Virus record (IMG/VR): IMGVR_UViG_3300020213_000091
Location: 1 to 29,601 of that record
Length of the DNA: 29,601 nucleotides
Source of the DNA: a virus
Direction: 5' to 3' (one strand)
Each line of letters opens with the position of its first letter. Within the stretch, counting starts at the first letter, position 1. The position numbers and the translations under genes are program-made. Positions 6,072 to 13,497 of the stretch are shown one piece after another. The notes under the pieces were generated by a model. It worked only from the letters and a program-made list of their open reading frames with translations, was not told the DNA's origin and searched no databases.

Positions 6072-6790
6072 TGTGCGTCCTTAAAAAGCGCAGCCCAAAA
6101 CCGCTGCCAAAAACCAGGCTTGGCGGCGGGCGGCGAAATGGTGTTGGCCGGCGCCTTAACTGGCGGCTGGTCGGGCTGCATCGTATCCTGCCACGGCGTA
6201 TCCCGGATATTGCGCCACTTGTCGTAAGCCACCGCTAGCCGGCCGTGGTAGTTGTGCTTCGCATACTGCGCGCCGTTGTAGCCGCGCGCGAAACCGGCCC
6301 AATTGTGCGCGCGGATTTCGTCATCGAGGCGGTTCGACTTGATGAAGCGGATCATCGCCTCAATGTGATTGTCCTCGTCGAGCGTGAAGTCGCGCACCAT
6401 GTCCTGAACTGTGTCATAGCCAGCGTCGACGTGATTCTCGCCGAGAATTTGCCCGAGGCCCCACGACGTCGCCTTGAGTGCGACCGTTTCATTGATGGCC
6501 ATGGCCGCGACGATGCGCGGATAGCTGTCGGCCGGGTAAGGTTTCTCGCCCCAGCCGCGATAGGCAAGGCCCGCAGCTACCAGCGCCGCGCGCGTCGCGC
6601 CGCTGGAGCAGCGATAGGCGACATGCGGTTCATACAGCGCCTTCGGCCTGCCCTTGGAATCAAAACCGCCGCCAGCCGATTCCACGTCGATGACGGCGTG
6701 GATCTCGTCCTCGCCACAGCCGATCAGCGCTGCGACGCGAGGCAAATCAATATCTTCAATACGCTTTGCTGGACCGCGAAATTCGATCAT
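6068..6790 (-). CDS. Endolysin, N-acetylmuramidase family
   Basis: The start at ATG 6790 gives 240 residues and overlaps an upstream open frame as TAATG. Residues about 15-190 match the phage N-acetylmuramidase family: IDVESAGGGFDSKGRPKALY (34-53), where Glu37 is the likely catalytic acid, then EPHVAYR (54-60), SWGLGQILGENH, and an AWFxRGYNG-like region seen as GFARGYNGAQYAKHNYH. The C-terminal 45 residues are proline-rich and end in an amphipathic segment with tryptophans. There is no signal peptide, so release depends on the adjacent holin. It cleaves peptidoglycan glycan strands. Confidence 0.88.
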   Translation of the reverse strand: MIEFRGPAKRIEDIDLPRVAALIGCGEDEIHAVIDVESAGGGFDSKGRPKALYEPHVAYRCSSGATRAALVAAGLAYRGWGEKPYPADSYPRIVAAMAINETVALKATSWGLGQILGENHVDAGYDTVQDMVRDFTLDEDNHIEAMIRFIKSNRLDDEIRAHNWAGFARGYNGAQYAKHNYHGRLAVAYDKWRNIRDTPWQDTMQPDQPPVKAPANTISPPAAKPGFWQRFWAALFKDAQ

Positions 6791-6936
6791 TAGAAAATCC
6801 CATATGAAAGGCCCCGCAGCCAGTGGGCGGCAAAACGGAATACTCGGCCGGTCAGGCAAGGGCGGCGGCGACGGCTAGACCCGATTGCGAAAATAATCGC
6901 GAACAGAAAGCCGTCGCCGAAAGCGTCCGCCTCAAT
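6790..6936 (-). CDS. Putative 48-codon ORF lacking a canonical start codon
   Basis: In the same frame as the fibre gene and immediately after its stop, an open frame runs from an ATT at 6936 to a TAA that overlaps the endolysin ATG as TAATG. The translation contains a hydrophobic segment (DGFLFAIIFAIG) followed by SSRRRRPCLTGRVFRFAAHW. No ATG, GTG or TTG exists in this frame; the candidates are ATT (6936) or internal CTG or ATT codons. The precise TAATG junction and membrane-helix-plus-basic-cluster composition suggest a real small membrane protein in the lysis cassette, but initiation is unexplained. It may be a decayed gene or untranslated. Confidence 0.3.
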   Translation of the reverse strand: MEADAFGDGFLFAIIFAIGSSRRRRPCLTGRVFRFAAHWLRGLSYGIF

Positions 6937-6939
6937 GGA

Positions 6940-8715
6940 TTACCAAGTCGCGATTGCGGTGCGCTTCCATGCGTTCGTCGCGACGCAGACATAAATATAG
7001 CTGCTATCCCAGCCGATTTCCCCGGTCGTTCCCGTCGCGCCGGCAGAGGCTGGGGTTTTTGTCGCCAGATAGGGCGTTTCAGCAAGCAACAAATGTCCAG
7101 TGGGATCGATTCGCGCGCTTTCAGTATGACTTTGCCCTGATGCGTTTGCGTTAGTCAACCGCGCGAACACGACAGAGCCGAGAAGATCGTTGAAAATCAG
7201 CGTTCCGAGTTTCCCGCGTGTCCGGAACGTATCGCCCGAAGCCTCAGCCTCGGCGCACATCGCCAGAAACGGGAATCCGCTCGCAAAGGTTGCGCCAATA
7301 TTACTGCCATAGCCCGCGGGATCAGGATGTCCAAATTCCAAACTATTGCTGACACCTCGCACGCTGAGGCTGGAAGAAGATTGCGTTGCGACAGAAGAGG
7401 CGCCTGCCTGAACCTGATTCGCATTGTGAAGAACGCCGCGAGCGCCAAAGAATGAATAGTTCAGCGTTGTTCCGCCAAATGCATCGGCGAATACCGCATG
7501 GTTATTTGCCACAACCCCGATGTATGAGGATGCAACGGCCTGAACCGCATAAGCATCCGTGATCGTCGCGCCAGCGGAGTCACTATAGACAACACCTCGC
7601 ACGCCAACGGCATTCGTGATGACGGCTGTGGCGGGCGTGCCTGATGCCTGAAAACCGCACGACCCATGAACGCCAATCTGCTGGGCCAGCGTGCCAGCGT
7701 GTGAGTATCCAGGCAAATTAACAGAGACCGACCAACCAATGACGCCGGTCCGCTCGCCGCTATCGGTAACACCCAGTGGAATGTTATTATATGCGTTCGC
7801 GAATGATCCGGCCCAGCTTCGATTCAGGCTGGTCGATACGATACTATTATAGACCTCGCTGAGTATGCTATCGTTATTCTGGTACGGTAACGCCGTTGTT
7901 CCCGTCCAGTAAGATGTACTTCTAATTCCCGCAGTAACCAGATTAACATTGTTGACGTGAAATAGCGCTTCCGGATTGAAAGGGGCGGTTCCGCTTGTAA
8001 TGGCCGTGCGGGCGGCATTCGTGCGAACCTCAAACGATCCCGTCAGAATTTTGTTGTTCGTGCTCGACGAATTTTCCGCAGCAATAGCAGCGGCTTCCGC
8101 CCGGTCGGCCGCGTCCTCTGCTGCTGCGACAATAGCGGCGCTTGCCTGATCATTCAGCAACCGGAAAGTTGTTCCGATGCGAACGCCGAATACCTGAACG
8201 CCACTGACCAATCCAGCTACAGCAACGTTACTGCCGCCTGCGGTTTTGATCGTGAGCGCTGCTTGTCCATTAAATGCGACGGTGACGGGCGAGGCTGTAT
8301 TTGCCTCAAATACTGAGAACGCGACAAAGACGCCATCGGAAACGGGAAATGAAGAGGTTGCGATAATTGCATTCGCGGTTCCAGCGCCAGAATCGGTAGC
8401 GCGAATGCAATTATATGGGAGGTCTGCAAGGCGTGCCCATGATCCTAATCCGACGCCTCCAGATTTTTGATAGATGCCATTGTAGGCAATTGTTGCGTCA
8501 GTAATAACCCACGCCATCGTGCTATCGCCATGCCCAATATCGGCATACAAATCCGCGCGATTTAGATAAACAAGACCGCCGTTGGCGAGGAAGGAATTTA
8601 CGGCGGCTTCAATCGGCAACAAGGCTTCGCGGATTTCCTTTTTTATAGGCTTGTGCGGCCCGTCCCCCGGCACGCCATCGTTAAGGTAATCTCGGAATGC
8701 GGTAGCGACGGTCAT
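6940..8715 (-). CDS. Tail fibre or tail spike protein
   Basis: This 591-residue protein is encoded at the end of the tail module. The N-terminal about 215 residues include ALLPIEAAVNSFLANGGLVY, an attachment-type region, and an alanine-rich helix (AAAEDAADRAEAAAIAAE). The long middle is rich in serine, threonine, glycine and asparagine, with beta-fibre-like composition. The end (GATGTTGEIGWDSSYIYVCV) is a common C-terminal module of phage fibres. It probably mediates host-surface recognition. The middle should be the most variable part between relatives. No enzymatic domain is seen. Confidence 0.75.
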   Translation of the reverse strand: MTVATAFRDYLNDGVPGDGPHKPIKKEIREALLPIEAAVNSFLANGGLVYLNRADLYADIGHGDSTMAWVITDATIAYNGIYQKSGGVGLGSWARLADLPYNCIRATDSGAGTANAIIATSSFPVSDGVFVAFSVFEANTASPVTVAFNGQAALTIKTAGGSNVAVAGLVSGVQVFGVRIGTTFRLLNDQASAAIVAAAEDAADRAEAAAIAAENSSSTNNKILTGSFEVRTNAARTAITSGTAPFNPEALFHVNNVNLVTAGIRSTSYWTGTTALPYQNNDSILSEVYNSIVSTSLNRSWAGSFANAYNNIPLGVTDSGERTGVIGWSVSVNLPGYSHAGTLAQQIGVHGSCGFQASGTPATAVITNAVGVRGVVYSDSAGATITDAYAVQAVASSYIGVVANNHAVFADAFGGTTLNYSFFGARGVLHNANQVQAGASSVATQSSSSLSVRGVSNSLEFGHPDPAGYGSNIGATFASGFPFLAMCAEAEASGDTFRTRGKLGTLIFNDLLGSVVFARLTNANASGQSHTESARIDPTGHLLLAETPYLATKTPASAGATGTTGEIGWDSSYIYVCVATNAWKRTAIATW

Positions 8716-8765
8716 GGTTGGCCTTGTTTTCGGTTTGTAGATGCTAGCGAGAGGGGAGGCGCGCT

Positions 8766-9146
8766 CTAGGCGGCCTCGTATTCGCCGGTCATGATGACGT
8801 TTGAATTGGTGAGGATTACATACGTATTATTGTATGCGACTATGCCCATGTAACCCGTGTTGGCGGCGATAGAACCAAAGCACTGAACGCCTGTTACTGC
8901 GCGTTCAAAGCCATTGATTACAAACCGATGGTTGGCCGCTAAAAAAGGCACGGTGATATTAAGGACGATGGACCCGGTTCCGATATTCGTCAGCGTCACA
9001 TCGACAGTAACAAGGACAGTGTTTCCAGTTCTCTTATAGCGGCCGGTCGCTGTATAGGATGTCAACGCGCCTGAGCTTGCCGTGACCGTTGGCGTATAGG
9101 CGATCCATGCCCCGAGTCCTGTTTGTCCGTTGATATTGCTGGCCAT
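8766..9146 (-). CDS. Small beta-rich tail fibre accessory protein
   Basis: This 126-residue product is rich in threonine, valine and asparagine with alternating beta-strand patterns (GNTVLVTVDVTLTNIGTGSI, then YMGIVAYNNTYVILTNSNVI). It starts with MASNINGQTGLGAWIAYTP, the style of fibre-tip or collar modules. The ATG at 9146 overlaps the upstream stop as TGATG. It lies between a virion structural gene and the fibre gene, so a part in the distal tail or receptor-binding assembly is likely. There is no firm family match by eye. Confidence 0.6.
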   Translation of the reverse strand: MASNINGQTGLGAWIAYTPTVTASSGALTSYTATGRYKRTGNTVLVTVDVTLTNIGTGSIVLNITVPFLAANHRFVINGFERAVTGVQCFGSIAANTGYMGIVAYNNTYVILTNSNVIMTGEYEAA

Positions 9147-9913
9147 CAGTTTGAGTCCTTCGTGCTCAAGATGGAAACCTTTTGGCCGGCTGGCGTCGCA
9201 AAACCGTAAATCTGAGCGGTTGTCGTCAGTGTCAAAGACTGCCCCGGCTGGATGATCACGCCGCTCGTGCTGGAGACGGAAACAGACCCGATCCTTATGC
9301 CGACTGTATTTGCCGTATCAGCACAAATTGTAACATCGCGCCGCACCGTATCAGATGCGAGGATTGATGTTGCAGTGGCGGCGGTTAAGGTGACGTCAGT
9401 CGTGTCTTCAATCGTTGGCGATTTTGGCATGAAAACATGCAATCTGCCATTCGCATCAACCAGAAGAGGAACGTAATCGCCATTAGCGCCAGTCGCCGCT
9501 GCGGTATCGGAGCGCACGGCAAGCATCATCACACCTGTGTCGCCGCTAGCGTGAACAGCATCTTCGGCCTTGCCCAGTGATGTCGCCGTGACGCCGGGAA
9601 CAAGAGACGTAATGTCGACATCACCGATGTCGATTCCAGAATTGGCCGCAAGCTTTCCGATTGCCGCCGTGCCTGCTGGAAGCGCGTCAACCAATCCTAC
9701 CTTGACGCCGCCACCAGCCGTGAACGCCGCCGGCAGCAACGCAATGAGCGCGTCTTGCTTGCCGGAGGTGGCCGGATCGATCAACGATTCCGACGTGTTC
9801 ATCAACGCGTGAACGGCGATGTAGTCGTCGCTGCCTGATTTTTTTGCGAACACATAACTAAAAGTTGCATTCGCCGCGTCGCGCAAACCTTTCAGCGCTT
9901 GCGAAAGAGCCAT
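9146..9913 (-). CDS. Tail-associated virion structural protein
   Basis: This 255-residue protein has repeated motifs common in phage structural proteins: ALPAGTAAIGKLAANSGIDI, DVDITSLVPGV, then SGDTGVMMLAVRSDTAAA and YVPLLVDANGRLHV. The second half is beta-rich. The arrangement resembles proteins that sit at the tail tip or baseplate next to the fibre. The start is ATG 9913, 23 bases after the stop of the tail-tip gene, and its stop overlaps the next start (TGATG). The exact virion position is inferred from gene order. Confidence 0.6.
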   Translation of the reverse strand: MALSQALKGLRDAANATFSYVFAKKSGSDDYIAVHALMNTSESLIDPATSGKQDALIALLPAAFTAGGGVKVGLVDALPAGTAAIGKLAANSGIDIGDVDITSLVPGVTATSLGKAEDAVHASGDTGVMMLAVRSDTAAATGANGDYVPLLVDANGRLHVFMPKSPTIEDTTDVTLTAATATSILASDTVRRDVTICADTANTVGIRIGSVSVSSTSGVIIQPGQSLTLTTTAQIYGFATPAGQKVSILSTKDSN

Positions 9914-9935
9914 TCAAAATCCCCTTAGTGTACGA

Positions 9936-12218
9936 TTAGATAATTGAGCCTATGTATTGGCTGTTTTGTCGATGGACGAATTCCAGCGACGGTCCATCCC
10001 AGGTCGTCGCAATAACGCTCCGCGCTTCGGACCATGGACCCCCAGTTCCAAAGGTTCCAACAAATCTGACCTGCAATTCGTAAACTGTTCCGTCATTAGC
10101 GATGATGCCGGAGATAAATTCGGACTCTTCGGCGTCTACACGAAACATCTGATACGGTCCGTAGGCTCCGCCTGCGTAATTCCGGTATCGTATTTCCGGT
10201 ATTAGGCCGAGACGCTCGGGCAGTTCCCAAGTCAGATGAAGCTGACCGCCAGTTACTTCGTCAGCAACCTCAACGGGATCGATAAGGAGGGTCTCAATAA
10301 CGGGAGTTGGAAGAATCGAAGAGCTGGTCGTGTCCGGCGGAATAGGCGGTGGTGGCCCCTCTTCAGTTTCCCCGTCCCAATCCCAGTCGGATGCATTGAT
10401 CTGGACGACGCGAAGCGTTACGCCAACCGAATCGTTATTAAATTCAAAATCAAACTTTTCGACAATAAACTCGGCATCAATCAACAATGTCGTGTCGACT
10501 ACCCGGATAATTCGCTGCTGATAAGCGAGTAGCCCGCCCAGATTGCATTTGAGCGTTCCGCGAAGCGGTGAATTAATCCGACGACCGGCAATTTTCGCGA
10601 TGCGTTGCGCCTGCGAATGGCTGAATACCATCGGCAGGTCTAGCTGCTGGCTTATAAGGCCATCGGCCAGGATCGACGATTCGTCTCGCCACGGCGAGGC
10701 CTCTGTCTCTTGATAGTCGTGCGCCGGAGACAGAAAGATTGGCTTGATTTCGTTGACGAGCTCCGTAGCATCTTGGCCGTATTCCCAAGTCCGCCGAATG
10801 ATAATTTTATTATCTATTGTAACCACTGGCGTTTCGTATTTGCCGCCAACGATGCCAATTTTTCCGCTCGGCAGAAGCGACACTTCGCCATCGCATGTCG
10901 CAAGGATGCGTCGCAACGGCTCCTTTCGGGCCTCCGCCATCGACCAGCTACCGCTTATGCGATAACGACGCTCGACTCCGCCGCCATTCAGGCCGACGTA
11001 TTCATCGCAAAGATCGGCGAAGGCTGAAAACGATGCCATATCGGCATCAGTCTTAGAAAAGCCGTAGCCGTCCGAATAGGTAAGAAAATCAAGAGCCGCA
11101 ATGCCGCTGTTGTCGCTCCATTCCCATGTGCTGACGTCGTTGACGTCGTGATCGTATTCTCGCGGGTCAAACAGCTTTGATGCCCGGATAACCTGCCGGT
11201 AGCTCGGAAGGCCGTTTGGATATGTTTCGGCCGTATATTTGCCGGCATCATTGCATGTGATCAATGCAGTGGAAATCCCGTCTAGCGTATGGTCCTCTGT
11301 CCATGCGCTGGGGAACGCTGCGATAAGTTCGGCGTAAGCCGTCTCCGTGTTCAGGCCGCGACGTGTATTGATTTTGACGAACGCGCCGGGCGGGTTTTGC
11401 AGAACCGGGTAAGGATAGGTCGCGCTGACGGTGTTGATCGTTGAGCCCAGCCAATGCTCCAGCACGGAGTCGATTTCGCGTGCGCCGGTCATTATCAGGC
11501 GATAAAATGCCCCGTTTTTTGCCTCCCAAAAAGCCGCCGTTCCGGAAACCTTCACTACCCCGTAATGAATTATGCGCGGGCCTGTCGCCTGTCGAATGAC
11601 CTGCTGTTGTTGCGCAGCTTTTGGCGCCGATGGCTTCATAAGGGCCGCGATTGCGTATTGCGCTCCGATCGAGGCCGCCGTCAGCACAATTGTTCCGACA
11701 ATGGCGTTTACGGTAATTGAACCAACCACCGTCGTCAGGCCAATGGCGGCGTCGAACGCGAGAAAAGACAGGATCAGCGCACCGATCGATTCAGCCCCTA
11801 CACCACTGCGGGCTCGCACAGACCAGGCACGTCGGTGCGGCATAGGCGCGATGGTCAGACTGCGATTAGATTTAACTGCCCAAACCGCGTACCTGGAACC
11901 CGCTGTTCCGGGGTCAACACAAATACCGAATGCGAGCCGCCGGCCCGCCAGGACTATGCCGACATCGCCGGCGCGAGGCCTCCCCGTTTCGATAAGACCC
12001 ACATCTTCAGAAAGACGTTGGCCAAGCGCGACTATACCACCGGCGCGCCGCAATATGTCGCGCGATCCCGCGAAGTCGGAATACTGAAGCGCGAGGGCCG
12101 CGGCTGGATTGACACCGATATTGCACTCCACCCATCCCCTAGCAAACTGAGCGCAATCGGTCTCACCATATCGCCAGGGCTTTGGCGCAACCTCTCGGAG
12201 GTATGCGCTCAGATCCAT
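9936..12218 (-). CDS. Tail tip/host-specificity protein with fused DUF6950-like N-terminus
   Basis: This 760-residue protein has two parts. Residues 1-about 138 resemble DUF6950-type, NlpC/P60-like tail assembly proteins: PWRYGETDCAQFARGWVE with the expected Asp-Cys, then RPRAGDVGIVLAGRRLAFGI. From about residue 141 a lambda-J-like tail-hub protein begins with its usual hydrophobic N-terminal segment (IGALILSFLAFDAAIGLTTV, then AIVGTIVLTAASIGAQYAI). It continues with beta-rich hub domains, a proline hinge (EEGPPPPIPPDT) and a C-terminal fibronectin-like region. In many relatives these are two genes. The frame here is uninterrupted; a GTG at the junction could start the second part separately but has no ribosome-binding site. 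The gene starts 10 bases inside the preceding one. Confidence 0.75.
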   Translation of the reverse strand: MDLSAYLREVAPKPWRYGETDCAQFARGWVECNIGVNPAAALALQYSDFAGSRDILRRAGGIVALGQRLSEDVGLIETGRPRAGDVGIVLAGRRLAFGICVDPGTAGSRYAVWAVKSNRSLTIAPMPHRRAWSVRARSGVGAESIGALILSFLAFDAAIGLTTVVGSITVNAIVGTIVLTAASIGAQYAIAALMKPSAPKAAQQQQVIRQATGPRIIHYGVVKVSGTAAFWEAKNGAFYRLIMTGAREIDSVLEHWLGSTINTVSATYPYPVLQNPPGAFVKINTRRGLNTETAYAELIAAFPSAWTEDHTLDGISTALITCNDAGKYTAETYPNGLPSYRQVIRASKLFDPREYDHDVNDVSTWEWSDNSGIAALDFLTYSDGYGFSKTDADMASFSAFADLCDEYVGLNGGGVERRYRISGSWSMAEARKEPLRRILATCDGEVSLLPSGKIGIVGGKYETPVVTIDNKIIIRRTWEYGQDATELVNEIKPIFLSPAHDYQETEASPWRDESSILADGLISQQLDLPMVFSHSQAQRIAKIAGRRINSPLRGTLKCNLGGLLAYQQRIIRVVDTTLLIDAEFIVEKFDFEFNNDSVGVTLRVVQINASDWDWDGETEEGPPPPIPPDTTSSSILPTPVIETLLIDPVEVADEVTGGQLHLTWELPERLGLIPEIRYRNYAGGAYGPYQMFRVDAEESEFISGIIANDGTVYELQVRFVGTFGTGGPWSEARSVIATTWDGPSLEFVHRQNSQYIGSII

Positions 12219-12772
12219 TTCACGGTCTTCATAACCAGAGAATTGACGAAATCCAGTCCACCGTCGTTTGGATGGCGCGCGCGCTGATCGCGACTGGTAT
12301 AAAGCCCCGCCGGAGGTTTGCTGCGATTGGAGAACAGATTTTCACAGACAAGGGACACGGAGCGCGACGAGACATCCGCATCGGCCGTTAGCCGATCCAT
12401 GCGCCCGACCCACACCGCCGCCGGCAAATCGAGCGGCCGACGTGTGGCGTCGTCAAAAAACTGCAGATAGACCGTCGCCTGGCGACCGCGTATGGTTGCA
12501 GCACCCGCAACGGCCAGCGCATAAATCCGATCATCGATTCCTGAAAGCGTAAAGGTGACCGGCGTTGCAGCGTCGCCCATGGACGACGAGATCGCCGACA
12601 TGGCCACAAATTCTCCAAGGCCGTCCCACACCTCGTCGCCAAGCGTAATCGGCCCATGCCCCATCCACAATCGACGTTGGCCCTCCACGAAATCAAAGCG
12701 CCCCAAAACCGCAAGGCCGATCGTGTCGCCGCGCAGCGCCGCCTCGACCGTGTTCGAAAAATAAATTGGCAT
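12209..12772 (-). CDS. Minor (distal) tail protein
   Basis: This 187-residue protein starts at an ATG that overlaps the preceding stop as TAATG. It contains RLWMGHGPITLGDEVWDGLG, MSAISSSMGDAATPVTFTLS, VYLQFFDDATRRPLD and VWVGRMDRLTADAD. This pattern is typical of small tail proteins encoded between tape measure and tail tip in alphaproteobacterial siphophages, and it recalls baseplate hub-associated minor tail proteins. Its 3' end overlaps the tail-tip gene by 10 bases. The role in the distal tail complex is inferred from gene order. Confidence 0.65.
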   Translation of the reverse strand: MPIYFSNTVEAALRGDTIGLAVLGRFDFVEGQRRLWMGHGPITLGDEVWDGLGEFVAMSAISSSMGDAATPVTFTLSGIDDRIYALAVAGAATIRGRQATVYLQFFDDATRRPLDLPAAVWVGRMDRLTADADVSSRSVSLVCENLFSNRSKPPAGLYTSRDQRARHPNDGGLDFVNSLVMKTVKWI

Positions 12773-13476
12773 TAGACCTGATCGGGCAATTCAATGAGTT
12801 CGACTGTCGGGCGGACAAAGCGCGAAGAATCGCGATCAAATGCACCCTGATCGTCGGATACAAGTTTCATTATGATTGTCGGCTGGGTTGTTATTTCCAC
12901 TCCAGCGCTCACGTCGGAGCGCAAGGGCGGCTCAACTCCAACCGTCATCAACGGACCATCTGTATCGATGATCCGAGAAATGATATGCGCTCGACCGGAA
13001 ATTCCGAGCCAATCACCGTCAACCAAACCCGGAGAGTACCCGGAAAGATCGATCGATATTTCATCGTCAAAGGCAACGGCGGCGCTGTGAAGGTAAAATT
13101 CAGGAGTCGGCCAGGCGAAGCCGGCTCCGTCCGAAAACAAAGCGCCGTCAGAAAACGTGGTTCCTACAAACCCGGCCGGGGGCGCTGGTGTGCCAAGACG
13201 CTCGTAAAGTTCGTTCGGAAGGCAACACTCTGGCGCAACGCGCACAGCCCCAGAGCGTCCACGCATTCGAGCAAGGAAAGCACGGTCGCCCTTTGATTCC
13301 GCATAGGTCCGCGAAAGCCACGTCAGCGACGCCCGCCAGAGTGGAAATGGGCTAAAGACGATTTGCTCGCCCCCCGCCATGGACACTCCGCCGGTGATCG
13401 TTCGCGCGTCGGACCACCACCGCTGTGACACGCGCCGGTTAAATGCCGCCGGAGCGTCCAAAATCCTAAAGGCCAC
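12772..13476 (-). CDS. Distal tail protein-like minor tail protein
   Basis: The GTG start at 13476 follows AGGGGGA at normal spacing and gives 234 residues. Features include PFPLWRASLTWLSRTYAESK, GRSGAVRVAPECCLPNELYE, FAWPTPEFYLHSAAVAFDD and HIISRIIDTDGPLMTVGVEP. This is the layout of the protein that follows the tape measure in many siphophages: an N-terminal tail-tube-like docking region and a C-terminal sandwich. It probably connects the end of the tail tube to the tip complex. The assignment rests on position and general sequence pattern. Confidence 0.6.
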   Translation of the reverse strand: MAFRILDAPAAFNRRVSQRWWSDARTITGGVSMAGGEQIVFSPFPLWRASLTWLSRTYAESKGDRAFLARMRGRSGAVRVAPECCLPNELYERLGTPAPPAGFVGTTFSDGALFSDGAGFAWPTPEFYLHSAAVAFDDEISIDLSGYSPGLVDGDWLGISGRAHIISRIIDTDGPLMTVGVEPPLRSDVSAGVEITTQPTIIMKLVSDDQGAFDRDSSRFVRPTVELIELPDQV

Positions 13477-13497
13477 TGGAAATCCCCCTAACAGCCT

